Source: Buchnera aphidicola (Eriosoma lanigerum)
Lineage (GTDB): Bacteria > Pseudomonadota > Gammaproteobacteria > Enterobacterales > Enterobacteriaceae
NCBI RefSeq assembly: GCF_964059125.1
Contig: NZ_OZ060395.1
Span: 62,001 to 126,000 of the forward strand
DNA length: 64,000 nt
Direction: 5' to 3'
A program made the translations under genes and the position numbers. The notes beneath the pieces were generated by a model that worked only from the letters and a program-made list of their open reading frames with translations, was not told where the DNA came from and did no database searches. This document shows positions 1 to 11,706 of this stretch, in pieces; position 1 is the first letter of the stretch, and every line of letters begins with the position of its first letter.

Positions 1-903
1 GTAGATTTAAAAAATCGAATTTTAAGACATGTATCACCGTCTTTTGTTGATGATCCTTTAAGAGTTCTTAGAGTGGCCAGATTTGCTGCTACTTTTTCAT
101 ATTTAGGTTTTTCAATTGCAACAGAAACATTATTAATCATGAAATCTATAGTAAAAAGTAAAGAATTATTGTATTTAAAATCAGAAAGAATTTGGAAAGA
201 AACAGAAAAAGCTTTTGTTAGTAATCATCCTCATGTATATTTTCAAATTTTGCATGCATGTAATGCATTAATTCTTTTATTTCCTGAAATAAATAGATTA
301 TTTAATATAGATAGTACATTTTATTATTTTTATAATATGTGGAATAAAAATATACATTTATTAAAATATTTAGCTTATGTATCTAAAAAAACAAAAGAAA
401 TAGATGTTCGTTTAGCTTGTTTATTTCAATTATTAAAAATAAAATCTAATTTTATAACTAATGTAAATATTGATCAAGAAAAACAAGATTATTATTGCTA
501 TTTATTTTTACAAAACTTTTTTGTACGATTTAATATACCTATTTATATTCGTGATTTATCAATATTAATTATTAAATATCATAATTTTATAAATAATATT
601 TTTTATGCTAAATCTTATGATATTGTGATTTTTTTAGGTAAAATAGATGCTTGGCGTAAACCTAAAAGAATTAAAAAAATAGAGTTATTAAGTAACTTAT
701 ATTATAAATTATTTCAATTTCAATATAATAAAAGTGTTTTACCAGGAAAATTTTTAAGTATTGCATATTCAATTACATCTACTGTTACTGCTAAATTTAT
801 TTTACATTTAGGTTTTAAAGGTATAGAAATAAGTAAAGAACTAGTACGTTTAAGATCTATGAGATTAGATATGTATAGAAAAAATATAGTATATTATAGA
901 TAA
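1..903 (+). CDS. cca: CCA tRNA nucleotidyltransferase, 3' part (cut by window start)
   Basis: The reading frame is open from base 1 (the codons before the first ATG at 73 also match the family), so the gene starts outside the window; about 300 C-terminal residues are seen. The enzyme adds or repairs the CCA end of tRNAs. The class II motif with core DPLRVLRVARFAA is at about residues 19-31 of the visible part, followed by the helical neck/body region with a conserved ERIWKE segment. The E. coli protein carries an HD phosphohydrolase domain after this; here the expected ALTHDLGK-like segment reads CLFQLLKIK, so the metal-binding His-Asp pair appears lost. The last third is low-complexity and weakly conserved. 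Three of the four tRNA genes in this window lack an encoded CCA, so the transferase activity is needed. Confidence 0.88.
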   Translation, partial: VDLKNRILRHVSPSFVDDPLRVLRVARFAATFSYLGFSIATETLLIMKSIVKSKELLYLKSERIWKETEKAFVSNHPHVYFQILHACNALILLFPEINRLFNIDSTFYYFYNMWNKNIHLLKYLAYVSKKTKEIDVRLACLFQLLKIKSNFITNVNIDQEKQDYYCYLFLQNFFVRFNIPIYIRDLSILIIKYHNFINNIFYAKSYDIVIFLGKIDAWRKPKRIKKIELLSNLYYKLFQFQYNKSVLPGKFLSIAYSITSTVTAKFILHLGFKGIEISKELVRLRSMRLDMYRKNIVYYR

Positions 904-940
904 TATTTTAATAAAAATACTAAATCTTATTTTATAACTT

Positions 941-979
941 TAAGCAGTTAAATGATTATATAGTTCGTTTAACTGCTTA
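941..979. terminator. Bidirectional terminator hairpin between cca and crr
   Basis: Perfect 12-bp inverted repeat (taagcagttaaa at 941-952, its complement at 968-979) around a 15-base loop. It lies between two convergent genes, 38 bases after the cca stop and just past the crr stop, so it can end transcripts from both sides. It is clearly richer in GC than the surrounding spacer. Confidence 0.75.
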
Positions 980-987
980 AAATTCTA

Positions 988-1494
988 TTATTTTTTTATA
1001 TACATTATAATAGTTGTTCCAGCAATAACAGTTCCTTTCATTTTTTTTATTTCTGTAATATCTTCCATATTAGATATAATGATAGGTGTGATGGTAGATT
1101 TAGCATTTTTTTCTAAGAAAGGAAGATTATATTTTAAAATTAAATCTCCTTGTTTTACTTTTTGTCCTTCTTCAGCTATTTGAGTAAATCCCTCTCCTTT
1201 TAATTTAACAGTATCTATCCCAAAATGTACAAACATTTGTAAATCTTGATTTTCAGATTCAATAGAAAAAGCATGTTTACTTGAAAAAATCTTTCCAATA
1301 ATTCCATTAATTGGTGCTAAAATTTGATCACCTGATGGTTTAATAGCTATTCCATCTCCAGCAATTTTTTCAGAAAAAACAGTGTCTGGAACAGTTTCAA
1401 TATCAATAATTTGTCCTGATATTGGTGCAATAATTTCTAGCATTTTTGTTTTTGTAGGTTTTTTATTACCGAATAAATTAGCAAATAATCCCAT
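988..1494 (-). CDS. crr: PTS glucose-specific enzyme IIA (EIIA-Glc)
   Basis: Cytoplasmic phosphocarrier that takes phosphate from HPr and passes it to the sugar permease IIBC. 168 residues, the usual family length (E. coli 169). The two histidines of the active site are present: H74 in KHAFSIES and the phosphorylated H90 in MFVHFGIDTV; the KAKST-like segment (NAKSTITPIIISN) follows at about 131. A Shine-Dalgarno sequence (GGAGAAA) precedes the ATG. It is the last gene of a leftward cysK-ptsH-ptsI-crr cluster, the same order as in E. coli, 40 bases after ptsI. The sugar-specific permease is not in this window. Confidence 0.97.
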   Translation of the reverse strand: MGLFANLFGNKKPTKTKMLEIIAPISGQIIDIETVPDTVFSEKIAGDGIAIKPSGDQILAPINGIIGKIFSSKHAFSIESENQDLQMFVHFGIDTVKLKGEGFTQIAEEGQKVKQGDLILKYNLPFLEKNAKSTITPIIISNMEDITEIKKMKGTVIAGTTIIMYIKK

Positions 1495-1534
1495 ATTTTT
1501 TCTCCTAACTATATTTTTAATAAATGATACATAT

Positions 1535-3259
1535 TTAGTGAATATTATTTGCAGTAAATTGATGAGTTAAATTAATAATTTCTTCTGAGGTAGATAAAGA
1601 TAATACTTTATTTGCTAATTTTACAGCTGTTTTATATGTAATACTTCTGATTATTTTTTTTACGATAGGTATAGAAGAGGGACTCATACTAAATTCATCT
1701 AGTCCCATTCCTAATAAAATTACAGTTGCATTAGGATCACCTGCTAATTCACCACACATACCAGTCCATTTTCCAACTGCATGAGAAGAATCAATGACCA
1801 TTTTAATTAATTTTAAAACAGATGGACTCATAGGATTATATAATTTTGAAATTAATTTATTTCCTCGATCAACAGCTAATGTATATTGTGTTAAATCATT
1901 AGTTCCAATACTAAAAAAATCTACTTCTTTTGCTAAGAAATTAGATATTATTGCAGAAGCTGGTGTTTCAATCATAATTCCGATTTCTATATTATTATCG
2001 AATGGTATATTTTTTATAAATAATTGTTTTTTAATTATGTTTAATTCTTTTTTTAAAATACGAATTTCTTCTATTGAAATAATCATTGGAAATAAAATTT
2101 TTAATTTTCCAAAAGATGAAGCTCGAAGAATAGCTTTTAGTTGTGTATGTAATATTTCTCGTTTATCCATTAATATTCGAATTGCTCTCCATCCTAAAAA
2201 TGGGTTTTCTTCTTTAGGAAAATTCATATATGGTAAATTTTTATCTCCTCCAATATCCATAGTTCTAATTATAACTGATTTATTTTTCATTGCTTCTGCG
2301 ATATTTTTATATGCTATAAATTGTTCTTCTTCATCAGGTAATGAGTTACGTTCCATAAATAAAAATTCTGTTCTGTAAAGTCCAATAGATTCTGAGCCAT
2401 ATTTTTTAACTTTAGTAATATCACGAATGTCTCCAATATTGGCACTAATTTCTATTCTATGTCCATCTAAGCTGATTGCAGGTAACAATTTTATTTTTTT
2501 TAATTTGTTTTTATTTTGTAAATATACATTTTTTATTTGATTGAACTGTGATTTCTCTTTGTTCGATGGATTGATAATTATTTTATTATTAATTGCATCT
2601 AAAATAACGTAATCACCATTTTTTACCATGTGAGTAGCATTACCTGTTCCTACTATAGCTGGCAATTCTAATGAACGAGCCATAATAGAAGTATGTGATG
2701 TTTTTCCTCCTAAATCGGTAATAAATCCAAGTATATTAGTTAAATTTATTTGTGCTGTTTCAGAAGGAGTTAAATCAGTTGCAACTAAAATAACTGGTTC
2801 AGAAATTTTTTCTAAATCAATGTTATGTATTTGTAACAAATTGTGTAGTAAATGATTGCCGACATCACGAATATCGATGGCTCGATTACTTAAATATTCG
2901 TTGTCTAATTTTTCTATTGTTTCAGCTTGTTGTTCAATTATATTTTTAATGGCAGCATCTGCAGTTTTTTTCTGTGTTTTAATTAAATTAATAACTTCTT
3001 TTTCAAATTCTTCATCTTCTAATAATATTATATATCCTTCAAATATATCTGATTTTTCTTTTCCTAATTTTTTTTTTGTATTTTTTTGTATTTTTTCAAA
3101 CTTTTTTATGGTAGTTTGTTTTGCTTCAAAAAATTTTTGAATTTCAAGATTAATTAAATCTTGAGAAATATGATTTTGATTAATGATAATTTTTTTTTCT
3201 ATTAGTAAAAAAACTTTACCAAATGCAATACCTGGTGATGCTAAAATCCCTGAAATCAT
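1535..3259 (-). CDS. ptsI: PTS enzyme I, phosphoenolpyruvate-protein phosphotransferase
   Basis: Cytoplasmic enzyme that autophosphorylates from PEP and phosphorylates HPr, starting all PTS sugar uptake. 574 residues (E. coli 575), so full length. The phosphohistidine is H189 in [13 protein letters not shown]; the N-terminal HPr-binding helical domain precedes it, and the C-terminal PEP-binding TIM barrel carries the [13 protein letters not shown] and MIETPASA segments and the [10 protein letters not shown] motif near residue 500, which holds the catalytic Cys. It sits 131 bases downstream of ptsH and 40 bases before crr, all leftward, and probably shares their transcript. No defects are visible. 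Confidence 0.98.
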   Translation of the reverse strand: MISGILASPGIAFGKVFLLIEKKIIINQNHISQDLINLEIQKFFEAKQTTIKKFEKIQKNTKKKLGKEKSDIFEGYIILLEDEEFEKEVINLIKTQKKTADAAIKNIIEQQAETIEKLDNEYLSNRAIDIRDVGNHLLHNLLQIHNIDLEKISEPVILVATDLTPSETAQINLTNILGFITDLGGKTSHTSIMARSLELPAIVGTGNATHMVKNGDYVILDAINNKIIINPSNKEKSQFNQIKNVYLQNKNKLKKIKLLPAISLDGHRIEISANIGDIRDITKVKKYGSESIGLYRTEFLFMERNSLPDEEEQFIAYKNIAEAMKNKSVIIRTMDIGGDKNLPYMNFPKEENPFLGWRAIRILMDKREILHTQLKAILRASSFGKLKILFPMIISIEEIRILKKELNIIKKQLFIKNIPFDNNIEIGIMIETPASAIISNFLAKEVDFFSIGTNDLTQYTLAVDRGNKLISKLYNPMSPSVLKLIKMVIDSSHAVGKWTGMCGELAGDPNATVILLGMGLDEFSMSPSSIPIVKKIIRSITYKTAVKLANKVLSLSTSEEIINLTHQFTANNIH

Positions 3260-3390
3260 AACATTACCTATAATGTAACAACGATGAATTTAAAATGATA
3301 AAAAATATTAATTTAATATAATAGTTGTATATATATAAATAATTTAATTAAATTAATTAATTATTTTTTTTTTAATACTTATTTAAACTG

Positions 3391-3648
3391 TTATTCTAAT
3401 ATTAATAATAACTTTTCTAAATTGTTCACAGCTAATTGTTCATCTTCTCCTTCTGCAGATAAAATAATTTCAGTTCCTTTTGTTAATCCTAAAGTTTGTA
3501 ATTTAAATAAGCTTTTAGCATTAACTATTTTCCCATTAGCTTGTATACTAATTTCTGAATTAAAATTTTTTGCTGCTTTTACTAATTTTGCTGCTGGACG
3601 AGTATGCAGTCCATGAGGCAATAAAATTTTTATTGTTTTTTGAAACAT
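3391..3648 (-). CDS. ptsH: PTS phosphocarrier protein HPr
   Basis: Small phosphocarrier between enzyme I and the IIA proteins. 85 residues, exactly the family length. Phosphorylated His15 lies in [11 protein letters not shown], and the regulatory-site Ser46 in [13 protein letters not shown] is present as in enteric HPr. The ATG is preceded by AAGGAACAAACA, a good ribosome-binding site. It lies between cysK (upstream, 179-base spacer) and ptsI (downstream, 131 bases), so either a promoter in the cysK-ptsH spacer or readthrough from cysK could drive it. Confidence 0.98.
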   Translation of the reverse strand: MFQKTIKILLPHGLHTRPAAKLVKAAKNFNSEISIQANGKIVNAKSLFKLQTLGLTKGTEIILSAEGEDEQLAVNNLEKLLLILE

Positions 3649-3827
3649 TGTTTGTTCCTTATTGCATAGTAATTATCTTATAAATTATGAATTATTCAAA
3701 TAATAAATATTAAAAAAAAATAATATAATTAAAATATTTTTTTGTATGTATTCTTTTATGTAATACTAATTAAATATTTAATTAGATATGTGTCTTAAAA
3801 AATATTATATATTTTTAATTATAATTT

Positions 3828-4811
3828 TTATATACTGTTATTTTTATGGTTGATATTATTAAATAAATTTGAAAATAAACTAGTACTTAAATATCTTTCT
3901 CCAGAAGATGGAAGAATGACTACTATTTTTTTGTTTACAAGATGTATGTTTTGTTGTTGTATTTTTAATGCAGCAGCTACAGCAGCTCCAGAAGATATTC
4001 CAACCAAAATTCCTTCTTCTTTCATTATTTTTTGTGCAGTAACAATAGCTTCTTCACTAGAAATACAAATCACTTGATCTATTAATGAAACATCTAAATT
4101 GTTAGGTATGAATCCTGCGCCAATTCCTTGAATTTTATGTGGACCAGGATTAATTTTTTGACCAGATAATGTTTGTGTAATTACTGGAGATTCACTGGGT
4201 TCTACTGCTATACTGATTAGTTTTTTATGTTTTTTAGTGTTTTTTAAATATCTTGTTACACCTGTAAATGTTCCTCCTGTTCCAATAGCAGAAATAAAGA
4301 TATCAATATTACCATTTGTATCTCTCCATATTTCTGGACCTGTAGTTTTTTCATGTATTTCTGGATTTGCTGGATTATTAAATTGCTGTAATAAAAGATA
4401 TTTTTTATTATTTTTTAGAGCAATTTTTTCTGCTAGTTCTATTGCTCCTTTCATGCCTTGAGCACTGTCTGTTAATTCTAATTTAGCACCAAGAGCAATT
4501 AGTAATTTTTGTCTTTCTATAGACATATTTTCTGGCATGATTAATGTAATTTTATAATTTCTAGCAGCAGCTACAAATGCTAATGCAATTCCTGTATTAC
4601 CACTAGTTGGTTCAATTAATTCCATATTTTTTTTTAGTAATCCTTTTTTTTCAGCATTCCAAATCATATTTGAACCAATTCTACATTTTACACTAAAACT
4701 AGGATTTTGAGATTCTATTTTTGCTAAAATATTTCCATTTCCAATTTTATTAAGTTGTACTAATGGAGTATTTCCAATTGTATAGGAATTATCTTTATAT
4801 ATTTGGTTCAT
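3828..4811 (-). CDS. cysK: Cysteine synthase A (O-acetylserine sulfhydrylase)
   Basis: PLP enzyme making cysteine from O-acetylserine and sulfide, the last step of sulfate assimilation. 327 residues (E. coli 323). The PLP lysine is K42 in SFSVKCRIG; the substrate loop [13 protein letters not shown] (about 67-79) and the PLP phosphate loop GTGGTFTG (about 177-184) are intact. It is the first gene of the leftward cysK-ptsH-ptsI-crr group, with enteric order. A 775-base AT-rich divergent spacer separates it from ligA; in E. coli that interval holds cysZ and zipA, which are not detectable here. Supply of cysteine to the host diet is the likely reason for retention. Confidence 0.97.
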   Translation of the reverse strand: MNQIYKDNSYTIGNTPLVQLNKIGNGNILAKIESQNPSFSVKCRIGSNMIWNAEKKGLLKKNMELIEPTSGNTGIALAFVAAARNYKITLIMPENMSIERQKLLIALGAKLELTDSAQGMKGAIELAEKIALKNNKKYLLLQQFNNPANPEIHEKTTGPEIWRDTNGNIDIFISAIGTGGTFTGVTRYLKNTKKHKKLISIAVEPSESPVITQTLSGQKINPGPHKIQGIGAGFIPNNLDVSLIDQVICISSEEAIVTAQKIMKEEGILVGISSGAAVAAALKIQQQNIHLVNKKIVVILPSSGERYLSTSLFSNLFNNINHKNNSI

Positions 4812-5586
4812 TTTTTTTTCCAGTGATTATAACATAGTATTTTTTATGCTAATTTGATTAATTTAAAAATTATTAATATTCATACTAGTAGTAATTTACA
4901 GTAATTATATAATTAGATTTTTTTATAAAGTGATTTCCATATGTGTTGTATATATAAAAAATTTACAATTAGAATATCATATATATGAGATAAAATTATT
5001 AATTACATTATTTTTCTTACAAATTAATGATATTTAATTTATGTAGGAGTAAATCGCATAATAAAATACAAAAATTATCTGTATTATAAATAAGTAATAA
5101 ATTATTTTTGTTATATAAAATAAAAAGTTATAAATTTATGTAATTAATATATATATGTATATATATTATATAAAAATCAATAAATTATATTTATTAACTG
5201 TTTAATCTATAATTAAATTTATATAATTTTTTTTTTATATTTTGTTATATATGAAATATATATTGATTTAATTAAATATATTTGAATATATATAAATCAA
5301 AATCAACGAATCAGGGCTTTTTTATGTATTTTTTTACAATAATTAATAATTTTGTAAGATAATTTTTATTGTATATATAAATATAATTTTTTTTTATGGA
5401 TTTGTGATATAGAATGACAAATTAATAATATAATAAAAATATTTTAAAAACATTATTTATTTGTAAATATACTATATTATAATAAATTTAATTATATATT
5501 TTGTATATTCAGATATATTTATTATTTTTTTTTAATTTAGTATTATATAATTATCATTAATTTTCAATTTATAATAAAAATATTGA
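4812..5586. other. 775-base divergent spacer without recognisable genes
   Basis: No ORF with family resemblance, tRNA or structured RNA was found between cysK (leftward) and ligA (rightward). In E. coli this interval carries cysZ and zipA, so this is probably eroded gene space that now holds promoters for both directions. The only compositionally unusual patch is a short GC-containing stretch around 5305-5320 (cgaatcagggct). Confidence 0.6.
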
Positions 5587-7344
<1,758 letters not shown>

Positions 7345-7377
7345 TAAGAATAATTCAATTTATTTTATAATATAGTT

Positions 7378-7450
7378 TGGGTTGTGCAGGATTTGAACCT
7401 GCGACCAATTGATTAAAAGTCAACTGCTCTACCAACTGAGCTAACAACCC
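7378..7450 (-). tRNA. tRNA-Lys (UUU)
   Basis: 73-base cloverleaf on the minus strand, closely matching enteric tRNA-Lys. Acceptor stem gggttgt/acaaccc, anticodon loop with TTT, GGTTCGAATCC T-arm, discriminator A. No encoded CCA (the bases after the discriminator are AAC), so it depends on the CCA enzyme. It pairs with the next tRNA-Val, as lysV/valU-type genes near gltX do in E. coli. Confidence 0.96.
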
Positions 7451-7462
7451 TAAATATTTTAT

Positions 7463-7538
7463 TGGTAGGTGATGACGGATTTGAACCGCCGACATCCTCC
7501 GTGTAAAGGAGGCGCTCTGCCAACTGAGCTAATCACCT
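7463..7538 (-). tRNA. tRNA-Val (UAC), CCA encoded
   Basis: 76-base cloverleaf on the minus strand. Acceptor stem aggtgat/atcacct, anticodon stem cctcc/ggagg with TAC, standard T-arm, discriminator A followed by an encoded CCA. It is the only one of the four tRNA genes in this window with a genomic CCA. It lies 12 bases upstream of tRNA-Lys on the same strand, so the two are probably one transcript. Confidence 0.96.
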
Positions 7539-7702
7539 TTATATATGTATAATAATAAAAATTTATTTGATTTATTTTAGATAAATATTGATATATAAAT
7601 CGTATAAATTTTATTATATCATTATTTAATTAAAAATCAAATGGTTATTTATATATAATTTTTATATTATGTATTTTAATAATTTATTAATTAAGATAAA
7701 AT

Positions 7703-9115
7703 ATGACAATTAGAACTCGATTCTCACCTAGTCCAACAGGTAATTTACATATTGGAAGTATACGTACTGCTTTATATTCCTGGCTATTTGCAAAACGTTT
7801 TAATGGAACGTTTATTTTACGTATAGAAGACACTGATCTGAAACGATCTACTATGAATTCCACACAATCCATTATTCATGGATTACAATGGTTAGGTTTA
7901 AATTGGGACGAGGGTCCTTATTTTCAAAGTAAAAGATTGAATCGTTATCAACAAATTATTGATTTTATGTTAAATAATGATATAGCATATAAATGTTATT
8001 GCTCTATAGATCGATTAACATATTTAAGAAAAATACAATTAAATCAAGGGTTAAAACCAAGATATGACGGTTATTGTCGTAACTTAAAAAAAAAATATAT
8101 TCCAGATATCCCATATGTTGTTAGATTTTGTAATCCTATAACAGGAAAAATTAGTTTTAATGATCAAATTAGAGGTAATATTACATATAATAATGAAGAA
8201 TTAGATGATTTAATTATTCAACGTAGTAATGGTATTCCTACTTATAATTTTGCTGTAGTTATTGATGATAGTGATATGAACATTACACATGTTATTAGAG
8301 GAGAAGATCATATTAGTAATACTCCTAGGCAAATTAATATTTTAAAAGCGTTAGGTAAAAAAGTACCAACATATGCTCATGTTTCAATGATTTTAAATAC
8401 TAATCGAGAAAAGTTATCTAAAAGAGATATTAAAGTTAATGATATTTTAGAATTTAAATCTTTAGGTTATCTTCCAGAAGCTATTATAAATTATTTAGTA
8501 AGATTAGGTTGGTCTCATGGTAATCAAGAAATATTTAGTATAGATGAGCTTAAACAATTATTTTCATTAGATAAAATTAATAAATCATCTAGTATTTTTA
8601 ATATTAAAAAATTATTGTGGTTAAATAATTATTATATTAATAAATTATCTAAAAATTATATTAGTAATTTACTGTCTGATTATTTTAATAAAGAACATTT
8701 AAATGTAAAATTAGGTCTGAATATTATTGATTTAATAAATATTATGGGTCCGAGATGTAATACTTTAAAGGAAATTGTAGATGAATCAAAATATTTTTAT
8801 ATAGAAGATATTGATTATGATTTTTCTCAAATTAAACCGTATTTATTTAATAATTCTATTTTTATTCTGAAAGTGATACAAAAAAAATTTGAATCAACAA
8901 TAAATTGGAATATAAAAAATTTATTAGAAGTAATTAAATCATGTGTAACTGAATTACAAGTACCATTTCATCAGGTCGGTGTGCTTATTCGTTTTGCAAT
9001 TACTGGGAAAATTAGTACTCCTGGTATAAATTTTGTTTTATATTATCTTGGGAAAAATAAGTCATTACTTCGTATTCGTACTTTTTTATCTAAAATTTCA
9101 GATTATTCAATATGA
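7703..9115 (+). CDS. gltX: Glutamyl-tRNA synthetase
   Basis: Charges tRNA-Glu. 470 residues (E. coli 471). HIGH-type motif HIGS at 17-20 in PSPTGNLHIGS, KMSKS-type motif KLSKR at about 237-241, and the VIRGEDHISNTPRQ segment typical of class I GluRS. The zinc-binding knot of enteric GluRS (C98, C100, C125, H127) reads C98, C100, C125 but N127, so one ligand appears replaced. Its neighbours are tRNA genes on both sides, as in E. coli, where valU/lysV and alaW flank gltX. Full length, no other defects. Confidence 0.97.
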   Translation: MTIRTRFSPSPTGNLHIGSIRTALYSWLFAKRFNGTFILRIEDTDLKRSTMNSTQSIIHGLQWLGLNWDEGPYFQSKRLNRYQQIIDFMLNNDIAYKCYCSIDRLTYLRKIQLNQGLKPRYDGYCRNLKKKYIPDIPYVVRFCNPITGKISFNDQIRGNITYNNEELDDLIIQRSNGIPTYNFAVVIDDSDMNITHVIRGEDHISNTPRQINILKALGKKVPTYAHVSMILNTNREKLSKRDIKVNDILEFKSLGYLPEAIINYLVRLGWSHGNQEIFSIDELKQLFSLDKINKSSSIFNIKKLLWLNNYYINKLSKNYISNLLSDYFNKEHLNVKLGLNIIDLINIMGPRCNTLKEIVDESKYFYIEDIDYDFSQIKPYLFNNSIFILKVIQKKFESTINWNIKNLLEVIKSCVTELQVPFHQVGVLIRFAITGKISTPGINFVLYYLGKNKSLLRIRTFLSKISDYSI

Positions 9116-9196
9116 ATATGAATATTATAAATATTACGTATAGTATATATATCAGTTAATATTTTTTTAAAAAATTGTAAAAAACAATGTGAATAT

Positions 9197-9270
9197 GGGG
9201 TTGTAGCTTATTATGGAAAAGCGTTTGCATGGCATGCAAAAGATTAGTGGTTCGAATCCGCTCAACTCCA
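9197..9270 (+). tRNA. tRNA-Ala (GGC)
   Basis: 74-base cloverleaf with anticodon GGC in tttgc-atggcat-gcaaa. The acceptor stem ggggttg/caactcc contains the G3:U70 wobble that defines alanine identity; discriminator A; no encoded CCA. The D-arm is gctt/aagc with a 9-base loop and the T-stem has one wobble pair. It is about 80 bases downstream of gltX, where E. coli also has alanine GGC genes. Confidence 0.95.
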
Positions 9271-9403
9271 AATATATATAATATAAAATAGAATTGTGGT
9301 TTTTGATTTGTTAATTGTATATGAATATATATTATTTATAGTAAAAAATGTTATTGATAGAATTGATATATTAAATTTTTATATTACGTATGTTTGAATA
9401 TAT

Positions 9404-9436
9404 AATTCACCGATCTTTAAAAAAGATCAGTGAATT
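9404..9436. terminator. Bidirectional terminator hairpin between tRNA-Ala and fliE
   Basis: 14-bp inverted repeat with one mismatch (aattcaccgatctt at 9404-9417; aagatcagtgaatt at 9423-9436) around a 5-base loop. It lies between the rightward gltX/tRNA-Ala unit and the leftward fliE, so it can serve both. Confidence 0.7.
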
Positions 9437-9480
9437 ACATATATAAACAATGAATTATGACTGCATATTATACTTGTATT

Positions 9481-9792
9481 TTATGCTTGCATATTCATAA
9501 TATCTTGATAAGCAGCTACTAATTTATTTCTCATTTTAACAGCTAATTGAATTGTTAATGAAGATTTATCTATATCAAGCATAAGTTTATGTAATGATCC
9601 TTCTCTTTCTCCTAGTACAACATCTTCAGCATTATTTTGAGATTTATCTTGTAATTCTACCATTTTTTCGAATTCTGATTTAAATTTATAAGGAATATCA
9701 ACTGATGTAAGACTAGTATTATTTTTATTTATTGAATTATTTAAATTTGTTTGAGTTAATTCAGTTCCTGTTTTTAAACCTTCAATTAACAT
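9481..9792 (-). CDS. fliE: Flagellar hook-basal body protein FliE
   Basis: Small protein that joins the MS ring to the proximal rod and is among the first export substrates. 103 residues (E. coli 104). The C-terminal half carries the typical FliE segment: LDIDKSSLTIQLAVKMRNK followed by LVAAYQDIMNMQ at the terminus. The N-terminus (MLIEGLKTGTELTQT) is divergent. It is transcribed alone, leftward, divergent from fliF with a 219-base spacer, exactly the enteric arrangement. The ATG is preceded by GAGGAAAC. Presence of fliE with fliF but no filament genes supports a retained basal body only. Confidence 0.93.
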   Translation of the reverse strand: MLIEGLKTGTELTQTNLNNSINKNNTSLTSVDIPYKFKSEFEKMVELQDKSQNNAEDVVLGEREGSLHKLMLDIDKSSLTIQLAVKMRNKLVAAYQDIMNMQA

Positions 9793-10011
9793 AGTTTCCT
9801 CTGATTGTTGATAGTTAATATTAATTATTAGATCATATAGTAAGATACTTGTACATAAAAAATTTTTATTAGTAAAAAATATATATATATTTTATTTTAA
9901 TAAAATTTTGTAAAATAAATAGAAATTGATAGTATATGATTAAAAAATGCTTAAAAATGATATTATTTATTTTGTTGTAATTAAAAATTATTATTTAAGT
10001 AGGGAGAATTC

Positions 10012-11703
10012 ATGAATTTTACTAAAATAAATCAATCTCATGAAAACAAATCAAGTGTTCATGGTGTTATTAGTCAGTTTTTAAATCAGTATAAGTTTAT
10101 TTTCATATGTTTTTTTGTTTTTCTTTGTATATTAATTTCTAGTTTTTTATGGAAGCAATCTGATTCTTATCGTGTGTTATATAATAATTTATCTAATTTA
10201 GATGGTGGTGCAATTATAACACAATTAAAGCAAATGAATGTTCCATATCGATTTACTAAAGATTCTGGATTATTATTAGTTCCGGAAAATAAAATTTATG
10301 AAACTCGATTTAAATTAGCAGAGCAGGGTTTACCTAAAGGTAGTGGAGTGGGATTTGAGTTATTGGATAGAGATAAATTGGGTAGTAGTCAATTTTTAGA
10401 ACAAGTAAATTATCAAAGAGCTTTAGAGGGAGAGTTATCACGTAGTATTTTAAAAATTAATGTTATTCGAGATGCAAGAGTGCATTTAGCATTACCTAAA
10501 GAATCATTATTTCTTGATGAAAAAAAACAACCATCTGCTTCTATTATTGTTAATTTATATCCTGGAAAAATTCTTAATGAGAGACAAATTGAAGCGATTG
10601 TTCATTTAGTTTCTAGTAGCATCTCTGGTTTATCAGAAAATCATGTTTCTATTATTGATGAATTAGGTAATTTACTTACTCATACTAATAATAGTTATAA
10701 TAGTCTAAATAGTTCACAATTAAATTATACTAAATTAATAGAAACATATTATAGTTCAAGAATAGAAAAAATTTTAACTCCATTAGTAGGAGAGGGAAAT
10801 GTTCATGCAGCAGTTACAGCAAAGATGAATTTTAATGTTGAAACTAGAAGTGAAGATAAATATCTTCCAAATTTTTTTGATAAAGATCAATCTATTCGAT
10901 CTAAACAAACTATGAGTCATATTCAATTAGAAACAGATAACAAAAAACAATCTCATCAAATTATTTCTAATTTTGATCATGATCAAATACAAGATAGTGA
11001 TAATTTAATTAATACAAAAAAAAATACATCAGTAAAAAAAATGATTCCTGAACAAAAATCTTCTTTGATACAACAAATACCTACTGATTCTAATAATCAG
11101 CAAGAAAATACTATTAATTATGAATTAGATCATGTTTTATCTCATATTCAAGTACATACTGGAGATATACAACATTTATCAGCTGCAGTTATTATAAATT
11201 ATGTTAAGAACCAAAAAGGGGAATTAATACCTTTAAATAATAAATCATTAAATCAAATAAAACATTTAGTACAAAAGATAATAGGATATTCTAAAAATAG
11301 AAAAGATTCAATTGAAGTAGTGAATGCAGCTTTTGTTCAACGTACTCCTTCTGCTCCAATTCATAAAATTATTACCATTAAAAGAGTGCAATCTAATCAA
11401 GATATATTAAAATTGTTGTTTAGTATAATTGTAATTTTATTATTTATAATAATATGTTACCAGTATAAAATAAGAAAATATAAAAGAAATAAGATAAATT
11501 TATTATCTCAACAAAATACATCTTTACAAAAAGAAACTATTAAATCTAATGTAAAAGCTAATATAGATGAATCATTTGAAGAAAAAAATAATAATTTAAA
11601 ACAATCTAATTTTAATCAAAATATAAATAATTCTATTACAAAAAAAAATAATGATCCAAAAATCACTGCTTTAACGATTCAAAAATGGATAAACGGTGAA
11701 TAA
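10012..11703 (+). CDS. fliF: Flagellar MS-ring protein FliF
   Basis: Forms the inner-membrane MS ring that houses the export gate. 563 residues (E. coli 552). N-terminal membrane segment at about residues 31-47, conserved periplasmic part with LYNNLSNLDGGAI, GSGVGFELLDRDKLG and RVHLALPKESLF segments, a charged low-complexity insert around 270-370, then the LSAAVIINYVKN region and a second membrane segment at about 464-481. The C-terminal end (PKITALTIQKWINGE) matches the FliG-binding tail. It starts a rightward fli unit behind a strong ribosome-binding site (AGGGAGAATTC) and is 3 bases from fliG. Confidence 0.96.
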   Translation: MNFTKINQSHENKSSVHGVISQFLNQYKFIFICFFVFLCILISSFLWKQSDSYRVLYNNLSNLDGGAIITQLKQMNVPYRFTKDSGLLLVPENKIYETRFKLAEQGLPKGSGVGFELLDRDKLGSSQFLEQVNYQRALEGELSRSILKINVIRDARVHLALPKESLFLDEKKQPSASIIVNLYPGKILNERQIEAIVHLVSSSISGLSENHVSIIDELGNLLTHTNNSYNSLNSSQLNYTKLIETYYSSRIEKILTPLVGEGNVHAAVTAKMNFNVETRSEDKYLPNFFDKDQSIRSKQTMSHIQLETDNKKQSHQIISNFDHDQIQDSDNLINTKKNTSVKKMIPEQKSSLIQQIPTDSNNQQENTINYELDHVLSHIQVHTGDIQHLSAAVIINYVKNQKGELIPLNNKSLNQIKHLVQKIIGYSKNRKDSIEVVNAAFVQRTPSAPIHKIITIKRVQSNQDILKLLFSIIVILLFIIICYQYKIRKYKRNKINLLSQQNTSLQKETIKSNVKANIDESFEEKNNNLKQSNFNQNINNSITKKNNDPKITALTIQKWINGE

Positions 11704-11706
11704 ATT

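Noticed and set aside
1794-2378. Long open frames antisense to ptsI, cysK, ligA, hisA, aroH and other genes
   Set aside because: They mirror conserved genes, have no ribosome sites or family resemblance, and follow from codon bias on the opposite strand.
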